Source: Eutreptiella sp. 'Long Island Sound 2002'
Lineage: Eukaryota; Euglenozoa; Euglenophyceae; Eutreptiales; Eutreptiaceae
Assembly: GCA_964036045.1 (NCBI GenBank)
Contig: OZ038378.1
Coordinates: 36,891,228 to 36,955,227 of the forward strand
DNA: 64,000 nucleotides
Reading direction: 5' to 3'
A program made the translations under genes and the position numbers. Below, in pieces: positions 35,535-45,270 of this stretch. Within the stretch, counting starts at the first letter, position 1. Every line of letters starts with the position of its first letter. The notes beneath the pieces were generated by a model. The model saw only the letters and a program-made list of their open reading frames with translations, was not told the origin of the DNA and searched no databases.

Positions 35535-38500
35535 CTAGGCGTTCTGACCTCCAGCGGCTGCGTTAACATTGTGAACACGGCCTGATTCGTCGATCCACTC
35601 ATCTTGGAACGGATCATCTGCTGGATTCAGGGCATTTTCGACATAATCTCGATCCGCATCGGACACCTGGTCTGCACCTGAGACCTGATCCACACGATGG
35701 TTGCCCTTTCCACGTCCACGGCCACGGCCGCCAGATGATGGGCCACCACCGTCGCCACGCCCTCTGCCCTTACCAGAGAAAGGGGTTCCTGAAGGATTTC
35801 CCTTACCCTTACCCTGTGATCCTGGAGCATTTCCTTTGTTTGTACCGGATTGAGGGGTTTGACCTGGATTTCGATTTCCGCCTCCGGCGTTGCCATTAGG
35901 ACTTGTCTGGCCGTTCGGCTGCCCACCGGAGCCGGATGGAGTCTGATTTCCCTTGCCTTGGGACCCGCCAGGGCCTCCAGTATTTTTGTTTCCACCGGAG
36001 GGGTTCGGATTACCCTTTCCCCCCTTTGCACCATGCACCTGTCTGTCATTCCTGTCTGAATTCTGCGAATTACTGACATTTTCACCAATCACCTTGTGAT
36101 CGTAAGCAGACCATCGGTGATTACCAGTAGAATGCGTCTTAGCTCGGTTCGTAGAACCTAAAAGAAGGCAGATGCTACAATGATCCTGAACATTCCGGGT
36201 GTCATTCACCTTTTTGTTGCCCTTTTGGGCCCCATTTTGGGTGTTTTGCTGGGTATTCTTGTTTCCCCCAAGACCCTCATGGAAATTTTGATTGGCGGCG
36301 TCAGCGAGCCGCTCAACCTCTTCCCACAGTTCCTGCGGAGTGAACGAAAACACCCAGTTCCTGGCCTTCAGGCGATTCCCATGGTAGCTTACTCCCCTGT
36401 TGAGGACTTGGACAAACAAGTCCCGATCCTCGTGTTCATTAAATTTGATTTTCCACGTGTTTTCAGTGAATTTCACCTTGGAAAACGACGTGGGGGAGCA
36501 CTTTTGAAGTGCCTCCCTGACCGTAAACCTGTTGGCCGAGGCGTCGAAGCCATCGACTTCCGCCCACCAGGTCTTGACCTTTTCTTCGGACTGTTTATTC
36601 CGAAGGGTGGCGGCGGTTTCTGAGGGGATCTTGTCAAAAATCAGATTTTTCAGCTCGGCACTAGAAAATTTTTCGCCTGAATGTTCAGATTCTTCTACGA
36701 GATTCCAGAAGCGCTGTCTCTTGTCTTGCACTTCGTGCAAGATTAATCGCGAGAACGAAGGAAAATTCTTCAACATCTGGTGGTAATGGTCCTCTGGCAG
36801 CCGGGATCCACGTACCTCCAACTGTTCCCACACCTCATCAAAGGTAAGGGGGGAACTTGAATCCTCACGATCACTCCAGGTCCTGAGCCAAGTGTTGGCC
36901 GGCGCTCCCTCAAGGCAGTCCAAGAGGGCCATCAGGAACTGATCATCCTGGAGCTTTTGAGTCTTAACCCACAATTTAAATTCCCGTTGGAACTGAGGCC
37001 AACGTCTGGGGTTCCCATTATACTTCGGTTGCTTGGCAACCTGACGAAGTCGCAATGAAGTGGGATTTAGAAGTGAATCCAGCCCAACACCGGCCGTAAT
37101 GGCAGACACCTTGGCGGCATCATTAGCCACACCAGCTCCGGCGAGGGTCTGGGCGAGCAACATCTGGGCTATTGCATTGGAATCAACAGCAGGAAGGGTA
37201 GTACGGGAGGCAGTTCGTTTGGCATTCTGAGCCTCAGTCCTAGCCTTCGCCGATCTACTCTGAGATCGAGAGATTGTAACCCTTTCCTTTAGCCTAGTCC
37301 TGCTGATCCTTGCGTCGGTGGTCTTAGAGTCCACCGAAGGAGCAATCGAAAAAATTTCTGTCGCCTCCTCCGACGGTTCTGTTGTTTGTTCCACCGATGA
37401 TGCGCCCTCAGACCTCATGTGGGTCTTGAAAAGATCTTTAATTCCCAGCGTCTGAATGATGAGTTGCATTTGATCTTTGAGCAATTGGAGCTCAGTATCT
37501 CGCTGTAATCTGCAAGAGCAGTCGGCAGGACAGTACATACCGTGTCCTGAAGGGCCTGAGCAGGCTGTCGGACCGCTAATCTCAGTGGTTCGCAGCCAGG
37601 AGTCCACTTGGGGAGCTCCTTCAGTCCTAATTTCCAGGCTTGCCTGCCTAGCTGCCTCTAAAATTCCTTCCTCAACCGCGGCGGCTAGATCGTCGCGGAT
37701 GGAAACAGAGGGATGAGGGGCGCAGGGCCCGGCAACAGGTGCCTTGGTCTTCTCCTTCGGGAAAGGACTTGCCTCCCAGATCTGCAAAAAAATGGCAAAA
37801 GATTCATCTTCTTGAGAACGCCACCACATCCTGGTATTAATTTCTTCTTGAAGGAGAAAAAAATATTCAAATAAAAAATCAGAGGCGATTCTTTCTTGAC
37901 CTATCAGCTTAGACGTGGCTAATAGACAAAGGGCCTCAAGCGCCTCAAGGTTACGGGTCACTTCTGAAGACAAATGGTTGTCCCATTGTGCCCAAGAGGC
38001 TGGTCGATTATAGGTAGGTACCTCACCTGGACCACCCATCTCAATGTCGTCAATGTCGGCGTCGATGGTCTCAAAATGTGGACATTGGTAAGGAGTATTA
38101 GTACCTGCCAGGTCCGTAAGCTCCACCGGAGCGTTGCCATCGGCGTAGGCTGGTGGATTCCAGCTGCTTGATGGCCAATTTCGACTGGGATCTTGATGGT
38201 AATCTGGGCCTCCACAGCTGCTGATTTGTGCCCTTCTTGGGCAATTTGGGCTTGCGCAGGGCATTCCTCTCAAGGCCTCGTTCGCACAGCACCACGGCAG
38301 CGTAATCGTTACGTCTCCGGAGGTGGCGGAGTCTACGGGGCCGTACTGGGGAGCTAGCTGTGGTTGGGACACCAAAGGAACAACATTCAGGTAGCCTCTG
38401 CTACCATGAAAGTGCTGCCCTGGGTCGTTGATGGTGCCGGAGGGCTCGGGGCCGGCAAGACCAGTGGGGCAGGCACGCGAGGAGTCTCCCTGGATGTTGT

Positions 38501-38570
38501 TATTGGGGGTAGAACCGGATACTCGAACACCAACGGAGGCGAGAGCAGCGACAACAGAAGCAAGGTCCAT
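35535..38570 (-). CDS. gag: Ty3-II gag polyprotein, starting inside the LTR
   Basis: The 1011-codon frame starts at ATG 38570, 164 bp inside the 5' LTR, reads through the primer-binding site (peptide HGSRG) and ends at TAG 35535-35537. The capsid-like region includes QPKYNGNPRRWPQFQREFKL (about residue 515) and a helix-rich stretch to about 750. A Cys/His cluster (DHCSICLLLGSTNRAKTHST) near residue 835 may be a zinc-binding knuckle. The C terminus is Gly/Asn/Gln-rich with Lys and Arg, typical of RNA-binding nucleocapsid. The following pol frame is the same, separated by one UAG. Confidence 0.88.
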   Translation of the reverse strand: MDLASVVAALASVGVRVSGSTPNNNIQGDSSRACPTGLAGPEPSGTINDPGQHFHGSRGYLNVVPLVSQPQLAPQYGPVDSATSGDVTITLPWCCANEALRGMPCASPNCPRRAQISSCGGPDYHQDPSRNWPSSSWNPPAYADGNAPVELTDLAGTNTPYQCPHFETIDADIDDIEMGGPGEVPTYNRPASWAQWDNHLSSEVTRNLEALEALCLLATSKLIGQERIASDFLFEYFFLLQEEINTRMWWRSQEDESFAIFLQIWEASPFPKEKTKAPVAGPCAPHPSVSIRDDLAAAVEEGILEAARQASLEIRTEGAPQVDSWLRTTEISGPTACSGPSGHGMYCPADCSCRLQRDTELQLLKDQMQLIIQTLGIKDLFKTHMRSEGASSVEQTTEPSEEATEIFSIAPSVDSKTTDARISRTRLKERVTISRSQSRSAKARTEAQNAKRTASRTTLPAVDSNAIAQMLLAQTLAGAGVANDAAKVSAITAGVGLDSLLNPTSLRLRQVAKQPKYNGNPRRWPQFQREFKLWVKTQKLQDDQFLMALLDCLEGAPANTWLRTWSDREDSSSPLTFDEVWEQLEVRGSRLPEDHYHQMLKNFPSFSRLILHEVQDKRQRFWNLVEESEHSGEKFSSAELKNLIFDKIPSETAATLRNKQSEEKVKTWWAEVDGFDASANRFTVREALQKCSPTSFSKVKFTENTWKIKFNEHEDRDLFVQVLNRGVSYHGNRLKARNWVFSFTPQELWEEVERLADAANQNFHEGLGGNKNTQQNTQNGAQKGNKKVNDTRNVQDHCSICLLLGSTNRAKTHSTGNHRWSAYDHKVIGENVSNSQNSDRNDRQVHGAKGGKGNPNPSGGNKNTGGPGGSQGKGNQTPSGSGGQPNGQTSPNGNAGGGNRNPGQTPQSGTNKGNAPGSQGKGKGNPSGTPFSGKGRGRGDGGGPSSGGRGRGRGKGNHRVDQVSGADQVSDADRDYVENALNPADDPFQDEWIDESGRVHNVNAAAGGQNA
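38394..38406 (-). other. Ty3-II primer-binding site, initiator tRNA-Met type
   Basis: On the minus strand TGGTAGCAGAGGC follows the LTR end TTTCA with no spacer and is identical to the Ty3-I site. Confidence 0.9.
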
Positions 38571-38938
38571 GCTGATTGTGGTCCGGCAGAAAATCCCAGT
38601 CTATGAAGAAAATTGAGGCGAATTATTCTAAATACATCTGAGTGTCCAAAACTGTCTGAAAAGATTTAAATAATCCAGTTATGTAAAAATGTTTGGCCGA
38701 TCTGGCCCGCGAGCGCGCGTCAGCGGCAAATGGCGATTCCAGCTAAAATAGCGGAACGCGGCGGATTTACGGGAAACGAACCGCGGAATCAAATCCGGCA
38801 TATCAGAAATATATAGGAAATATCCTGAGACTGAGCTGCGAGGCGGCAATTCCGCCGAAGCAAAGAAAATGACCAAAATGTAGCCAATCTGGGCAGAATG
38901 TCTGAAAATCTGAGCAGATGGGGCTAACCGCACTTACA
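38407..38938 (-). repeat. 5' LTR of Ty3-II
   Basis: 532 bp, nearly identical to 28143-28674, directly upstream of the primer-binding site. It contains the gag ATG at 38570. Confidence 0.93.
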
Positions 38939-38947
38939 CCTTCTTTA

Positions 38948-39326
38948 GCCCCCCCCGCCCCCCAAGGGGCCTCGCTCAGCCAAGCTGAACGGGTGGAGGC
39001 CCCTGCCATCCATGGTCCACTGTCCAGAGTTCATGTCCTGAGGGTCAGGTATCACTCAGCCCTGCCACTCCTATGGCCCAGGGCTGTCCACAAACTGAGC
39101 TCTAAACTGACATTTGTGCCAAGTATTCATCTGTTTGAAATTTTAAGACCGCTACCCAGCCTTAAACAGCTTTTCCGCCAGTGGCTCATGCGCCCACTCA
39201 GTGAATTTCTGTCTGCGCTGTGGGAAGGCTGCCACTCGCGTGACATACCGCAAAATACCGCGGCGCCGGAAAATGGGGCACCGGTAAACGATGTCGCGCT
39301 GAAATTGATCCCCCTGCAGCCTCCAA
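38948..39326. repeat. Segment X copy 1, right part
   Basis: This is the continuation of 14256-15021 after the retrotransposon insertions. It matches 40168-40546 closely (CCCCCGCCCCCCAAGGGGCC onward). ORFs of 119-147 codons here are shared by both copies but show no recognisable domain. Confidence 0.8.
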
Positions 39327-39386
39327 TTAGGGTTAAATGGCCCCCGGGAACCCAGCGTTAGCTGGGTGGGGGCCATTTAACCCTAA
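39327..39386. repeat. 19-bp perfect inverted repeat with nested hairpin
   Basis: TTAGGGTTAAATGGCCCCC (39327-39345) pairs with 39368-39386. The 22-bp loop itself contains ACCCAGC-GTTA-GCTGGGT. It sits between the two copies of segment X. Confidence 0.9.
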
Positions 39387-39396
39387 AGTCCACCAC

Positions 39397-40560
39397 TCAA
39401 CTCCAAAGCTGACCACGGGCCTGCCCCATGGAGGGGGGAGCGCTATGCCATTGTTTTCTACAATGGGTGCAACACAGATTACCTCCCGGATGAGTCTGTT
39501 GATGAGTTATTGGCCTATGCCTTTCGTCCTTGGGGCCACTAGTGAGCACCGTATACTACTAGTATACGGCCGTATACCTCCGAGTATACGGCCGTATACC
39601 TGGAAGTATACGGCCGTATACTCGAAGTATACGGCGAAAGATTTGTGCTGAATCCTACATGCTGTGCGCCTGTTGCATGCGCCTGTACGCACGGTTCCAT
39701 TGGGCAACTGGCCCACATATGCCTGGCACATGTTTCTGCAGCAATCATTGTTACAAATATGTTTACGAATGCCCATCCGAAGGAGAAGGGGCTCTGTTTG
39801 GAGAGTATTTTGATGAATTCCGATGAGGGCTTTGTTTGAAAGCACATCACTTTGGGGATCATTGATCACAATACACATCCGCCTTGTGTATTGCTTGCCG
39901 TCGCCGGTTGAGGCCTCCGTTGGCTTCCTGTTGGTGGTTGGGGGGTATTTTGTCAAAAGGCTATTTTTTACCTAATGTTCGTCCCCCTCCTTCTACCGTC
40001 TTTGTTGGCCCCGCCTGATTAGAGCTCTACACTTCCTGGGGTAGCCCGACTTCGTTATCGAACGTCGGTACATACATTGGTCTGAGTGGTGGAAATTCCC
40101 GATTTTGCGCCGTGACAGGTATGATTTCACTGCAGCCCATTGACAGGGTCCTGTAGCACCTGCTGCTGCCCCCCCCGCCCCCCAAGGGGCCTCGCTCAGC
40201 CAAGCTGAACGGGTGGAGGCCCCTGCCATCCATGGTCCACTGTCCAGAGTTCATGTCCTGAGGGTCAGGTATCACTCACCCCTGCCACTCCTATGGCCCA
40301 GGGCTGTCCACAAACTGAGCTCTAAACTGACATTTGTGCCAAGTATTCATCTGTTTGAAATTTTAAGACCGCTACCCAGCCTAAAACAGCTTTTCCGCCA
40401 TTGGCTCATGCGCCCACTCAGTGAATTTCTGTCTGCGCTGTGGGAAGGCTGCCACTCGCGTGACATACCGCAAAATACTGCGGCGCCGGAAAAAGGGGCG
40501 CCGGTAAACAATGTCGCGCTAAAATCGATCCCCCTGCAGCCTCCAATTAGGGTTAAATGG
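39397..40560. repeat. Segment X copy 2, carrying the empty Ty3-I site
   Basis: 39405-40171 matches 14256-15021 and 40168-40560 matches 38948-39340, uninterrupted across CTGCTGCTGCCCCCCCCGCC at about 40161. It includes the last 45 codons of the oxygenase-like ORF (ending TAG TGA near 39540) and iterons at 39551-39635. Confidence 0.88.
39551..39635. repeat. GTATAC palindromic iterons (copy 2)
   Basis: Same arrangement as 14402-14486: eight GTATAC hexamers and three 16-bp palindromes. Confidence 0.9.
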
Positions 40561-40890
40561 CATACGGCCTAAAAAATGCTTTACATACCTTGGATGGTCA
40601 TTTTGGATGGTCACAATATCAAAAAAACAAGTTTCGAAAACTTCGATTTTTGAGCTGTCCGGGTTGAAAAACTGCATAAGCAGGTTGTGTACCAATCCCT
40701 TGGGAGGACCCCCACCCCCCCCCGGACATAATACCCAAATAGGGTGAAAAAAATGTACATACGGCCTAAAAAATGCTTTACATACCTTGGATGGTCATTT
40801 TGGATGGTCAAAATATAAAAAAAACAAGTTTCGAAAACTTCGATTTTTGAGCTGTCCGGGTTGAAAAACTGCATTAGCAGGTTGTGTACC
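40561..40890. repeat. ~196-bp tandem repeat, two units
   Basis: Landmarks TTTACATACCTTGGATGG, AACAAGTTTCGAAAACTTCG and a run of C near the unit end. It is the same family as 44330-45270. Confidence 0.85.
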
Positions 40891-41625
40891 GGCCCAGTCA
40901 CTAGGCCATTATTGGAGGAAACAGCCATTTCGCGTCTTTGGCACGGGTTGTGAACGGCCCTAAGCAAGGCTAGAGACTGCAAAAAACGTCCTTCCGTATC
41001 CTAGCATGCATATACTGTCACAACATCCCCACTCGCACCCCTCAAAGTGGGTACCACGGGGTCACCGAGGTCGCCAAAACCGCCAACATACCAAAAATGG
41101 CTGAAAAGTGCATAAACTGCATAAGCGCTCGTCCCACTCCGCCCCATACAAACCCTATGGAGTCGGGACCCGGAAACACTTTTTCGGCTCAAAATCGGAA
41201 AAAACCAAAAGATTCATGATTTTTGACCCAAAAAAAGGGGGGGTCATTTTTGACCCCCCCCCAAACCCCCACACCCCCCCCCTCCCTCAAAACCTGAAAA
41301 AAGTGGGTTTCAAGTGGGGGGGGGTCTGGGGGGGTCCGGACCAAAAACTCATTGGGGGATGCGTTTAATGGACAAAATAATGATTTTACAAGGGGTTAAA
41401 CTAACAATTCAACCCCTTGGGGTAGGGTACGCGAATAGGCCCAAAAAGGCCAAAATGGGGGGGTATGTGGCGTTTTCCCCATATGTACGCCTGCTTGGCT
41501 TTGATCTGACAACCTCTGCGAGGTGATTTCAGCATTTCAGAACTGATGAGGGGTTTGTTTTAAAGCCGAAACGCCTATTGTGGCACATCACTTTGGGGAT
41601 CATTGATCACGATACACATCCGCCT
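40756..41625. repeat. Direct duplication of 45137-46005, left copy
   Basis: About 870 bp of near-identical sequence, including G and C homopolymer runs at 41235-41340. At 41625 this copy breaks within CACATCCGCCTT and joins telomeric repeats, whereas the right copy continues into segment X sequence. No gene is supported. Confidence 0.85.
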
Positions 41626-41626
41626 T

Positions 41627-41646
41627 AACCCTAACCCTAACCCTAA
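41627..41646. repeat. Short telomeric (CCCTAA)n tract
   Basis: AACCCTAACCCTAACCCTAA, three units, joined directly to the truncated repeat on its left. Confidence 0.9.
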
Positions 41647-43955
41647 TCAAGACTGAATATTGGGACCGAGCTGGTGGGGGAGGGAACATCAGCTATGACT
41701 GGTGAGGGACATGAAGAATGATTCACGCATTGATGGCTCTTTTGACAAAGTGAAATCAGCTTGCAAGTGAACCCCATCACCACGGGGCCCACTTTCAAGG
41801 CTTTTTGGACTTCTGAGGGGCCAAAATGCCCCGAAATGGGCTCAAAATGGGCTCATTTCACCCACTTGTGCACCCCAAATGGTCTTGGATGAGGTTTCGA
41901 AAAATGCGTTTTGGACCCATTTTTGACCCATTTTTGGTCCCAAAACAGCCCATTTTCAAGGCATTTTGGGATTTTCGGAGGACCAAAATGGGCCACCGCA
42001 AGCTCAAAACGGTCCAAAAACACTTGTTTTAGCGTCGCACATGGTCTAGGATCATTTTTGAGAAAAGTCATCTTTTTGCCCCTACCGGACCCTGTTGACC
42101 CATTTCGGCATCCACCTGTTTGGGCTTGAGCTTGCAGCTTGCCGCAGCCTAGTGGGCCTAGGTATTGGGGTCTAGGCGTCCCTTTGGGCAATTCTGAGGG
42201 GTGGAAACCACATAAAGTGCGGGGTTGCGGGTGGAGTAGGTGCCCTCGGAATCGCATTTGGAGCCATGTAGCCAAAGATATGGCCTATTCTTGGTTTGTG
42301 GCTGTCGGCATTTGGACCTTCTGGGGGCCTTTTTGGGCCGTTTCCGGGACATATCATGGAGTTAGAGGGCCGCAGAGAGCTCGTTGACACGGGGAAGTCA
42401 AGCCGCAGGTGAAGGGTACCCACCGTTTCCCTTCATTTTGCCTTTGTGAATGTGTTCTAGGGCTTTTTGGCCCAAAAATGGCCGTATTTGGCCCTAAACT
42501 GCAGCTTTTGAAACTGAGGTCCGCCACTTGCGAATCCCATTCCCGGCCGCCACCGTTGAGTTTCTTGCTCAAACCTTGTGTGCTTGTACTTCACACCCAT
42601 AGGTATCATCCACCGAAATTTCACCGGAATCTGAAGCACCACAGCAGAGTTCTGATTTTTCCCCATTTCGCGCGTGCTGCTGCTTGCTTGCTGCTGCTTG
42701 CTTGCTGCTTGCTGCTGCTTGCTGCTGCTTGCTGCTGCTGCTGCTAAACCTGGTAGGTCCACCCTAGACACTAAAAAGGGTTATAAAACCAAGACTGGTT
42801 CCACCAGCTCGGTGACCCTAATCAAGACTGAATATTGGGACCGAGCTGGTGGGGGAGGGAACATTAGATATGAATGGTGAGGGACACCAATGAGTCACAC
42901 ATTGAGGGCCGTTGACAGGGTGGAATCAGCTTGCAAGTGATCCCCTTCACCATGAGGCCCACTTTCAAGGCTTTTGTGGACTTGTGAGGGGCCAAAATGC
43001 CCCAAAATGGGCTCAAAATGGGCCCATTTCACCCGTTGGTGCACCCCAAATGGTCTAGGATGAGGTTTGGAAAAATGCGTTTTTGACCCATTTTTGACCC
43101 ATTTTTGGTCCCAAAACATCGCATCTTCAAGGCATTTTGGGATTTTCGGAGGACCAAAATGGGCCACCACAAGCTCAAAACGGTCCAAAAACACTTGTTT
43201 TAGCGTCGCACATGGTCTAGGATCATTTTTGAGAAAAGTCATCTTTTTGCCCCTACTGGACCCTGTTGACCCATTTGGGCACCCACCTGTTTGGGCTTCA
43301 GCTTGCAGCTTGCCGCAGCCTAGTGGGCCTAGGCATTGGGGTCTAGGCGTCCCTTTGGGCAATTCTGAGGGGTGGAAACCACAAAAAGTGGGGGGTTGCG
43401 GGTGGAATAGGTGCCCTCGGAATCGCATTTTGAGCGATGTAGCCAAAGATATGGCCTATTCTTGGTTTGTGGCCGTCGGCATTTGGAGCTTCTGGGGGCC
43501 TTTTTGGGCCGTTTCTGGGACATATCATGGAGTCAGAGGGCGGCAAAGAGCTCGTTGACACGGGGAAGTCAAGCCGCACATGGAGTGTAGCCACCGTTTC
43601 CCTTCGTTTGGCCGTTTTGAATGGGTTTTAGGGCTTTTTTGGCCGAAAAATGGCTGTTTTGGCCCTAAACTGCAGTTTTTGAAACTGAGGTCCGCCACTT
43701 GCGAATCCCGTTCCCGGCCACCACTGTCAAGTTTCTCGCTCAAACTTTGTGTGATTGTACTTCACACCCATAGGTATCATCCACCAAAATTTCACTCAAA
43801 TCCAAAGCACCACGACGGAGTTCTGATTTTGGCCCATTTCGCGCGTGCTGCTTGCTGCTTGCTTGCTGCTTGCTGCTTGCTTGCTAAACCTGGTTGGTCC
43901 ACCCTAGACACTAAAAAGGGTTATAAAACCAAGACTGGTTCCACCAGCTCGGTGA
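41647..43955. repeat. ~1.17-kb telomere-associated repeat, two tandem copies
   Basis: Copies at 41647-42814 and 42822-43955, separated by one CCCTAA. Each begins TCAAGACTGAATATTGGGAC and ends CCACCAGCTCGGTG. ACCGAGCTGGTG (41665-41676) and CACCAGCTCGGT (42802-42813) form 12-bp terminal inverted repeats. A (GCT/GCTTGCT)n microsatellite lies near each right end (about 42675-42745 and 43848-43885). ORFs of 140-183 codons occur in both copies without a known domain. Confidence 0.85.
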
Positions 43956-44058
43956 CCCTAACCCTAACCCTAACCCTAACCCTAACCCTAACCCTAACCC
44001 TAACCCTAACCCTAACCCTAACCCTAACCCTAACCCTAACCCTAACCCTAACCCTAAA
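43956..44058. repeat. Interstitial telomeric array (CCCTAA)n, about 17 units
   Basis: Perfect hexamer array followed by degenerate units (CCTAAACCTAACCCC, and again at about 44098). Orientation is that of a left chromosome end, yet about 20 kb of sequence continues on its right and 44 kb lies on its left. Confidence 0.95.
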
Positions 44059-44329
44059 CCTAACCCCAAACAAGAAATCATTAGATTCAGTAATCGCAAC
44101 CCTAACCCTAGCCCTTTGAATACTGGCGATTCCTAAGTCAAAAGCCGGGGGGGTCTGTGCCGGGAAATGTCAACAGAGTGGCAGACGAACCTGCGTTGTA
44201 CCATTTGTGGCCTGTTAATTACAAACGCGATGTAAATATTTATTTCATCCTTGAATTGTTTGAAATTCTATTGCCTTTGGCAAGTCCACCTCGCAGAGAA
44301 TCTACCGCGAGCAAAAAACACCCCAAATA

Positions 44330-45270
44330 GGGTGGAAACTACATAAATACCGGCTAAAACATGCTTGACATACCTTGGATGATCATTTTAGGTGATCACG
44401 GTATCAAAAAAACAAGTTTCAAAAACTTCCATTTTTGAGCTGCCTAGGGTGAAAAACTGCACTAGCAAGTTGTGTACCAATCCCTTGGGAGACCCCCCCC
44501 CCCCACCCCCGGGACCTAATACCCAAATAGGGTGAAAAAGATGTACATACGGCCTAAAAAATGCTTTACATACCTTGGATGACCATTTTAGGTGGTCACA
44601 ATATCAGAAAAACAAGTTTCAAAAACTTCCTTTTTTGAGCTGTCCGGGATGAAAAACTGCATAAGCAGGTTGTGTACCAATCCCTTGGGAAATCCCCCCC
44701 CCCCCCTGGAACTAATACCCAAATGGGGTGAAAAACACGTAAATACGGCCTGAAACATGCTTTACATACCTTGGATGGTCATTTTAGGTGATCACAATAT
44801 CACAAAAACAAGTTCCAAAAACTTCCATTTTTGAGCTGTCCGGGGTGAAAAACTGCATGAGCAGGTTGTGTACCAATCCCCTAGGAGCCCCCCCCCCCCC
44901 CGGACCTGATTCGCAAATAGGGTGAAAAACACGTAAATGCGGCCTGAAACATGCTTTACATACCTTGGGTGGTCATTTTGGGTGGTCACAATATCAAAAA
45001 AACAAGTTTCGAAAACTTCGGTTTTTGAGCTGTCCGAGGTTGAAAAACTGCATAAGCAGGTTGTGTACCAATCCCTTGGGAGGACCCCCACCCCCCCCCC
45101 GGACATAATACCCAAATAGGGTGAAAAAAATGTACATACGGCCTAAAAAATGCTTTACATACCTTGGATGGTCATTTTGGATGGTCACAATATCAAAAAA
45201 ACAAGTTTCGAAAACTTCGATTTTTGAGCTGTCCGGGTTGAAAAACTGCATTAGCAGGTTGTGTACCGGC
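44330..45270. repeat. ~196-bp tandem repeat, about five units
   Basis: Same family as 40561-40890, with TACATACCTTGG near 44370, 44565, 44762, 44957 and 45157. Each unit ends with a long C run, so ORFs on the minus strand repeat the same peptide and are not genes. Confidence 0.88.

Larger units (their letters stand above)
28143..38938 (-). mobile_element. Ty3-II: full-length Ty3/gypsy chromovirus nested in the Ty3-I 3' LTR
   Basis: Minus-strand element: 5' LTR 38407-38938, PBS 38394-38406, gag 35535-38570, pol 30351-35534, a 1.7-kb 3' region, polypurine tract 28675-28684 and 3' LTR 28143-28674. Both LTRs are 532 bp, begin TGTAAG and end TTTCA, and I see about five differences between them, all transitions. 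The 5-bp target CCTTC is duplicated at 28138-28142 and 38939-38943. Confidence 0.95.
15022..38947 (+). mobile_element. Ty3-I copy B: full-length Ty3/gypsy chromovirus, interrupted by nested Ty3-II
   Basis: 5' LTR 15022-17370, PBS 17371-17383, gag 17285-20389, pol 20390-25404, polypurine tract 25787-25797, 3' LTR 25798-28142 plus its last four bases at 38944-38947. Both LTRs add up to 2349 bp. The element's own target duplication looks like GCTC (15018-15021) versus GCCC (38948-38951), one mismatch. Element length without the nested insertion is about 13.1 kb, on the long side for Ty3. It is not intact: pol has a 1-bp deletion near 22955. Confidence 0.9.

Noticed and set aside
43956-44058. True chromosome end
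   Set aside because: Non-telomeric sequence extends at length on both sides of the array, so it is interstitial unless the assembly is wrong.
43911-44099. 62-codon Leu/Gly repeat ORF
   Set aside because: It is a translation of the (CCCTAA)n array on the minus strand.
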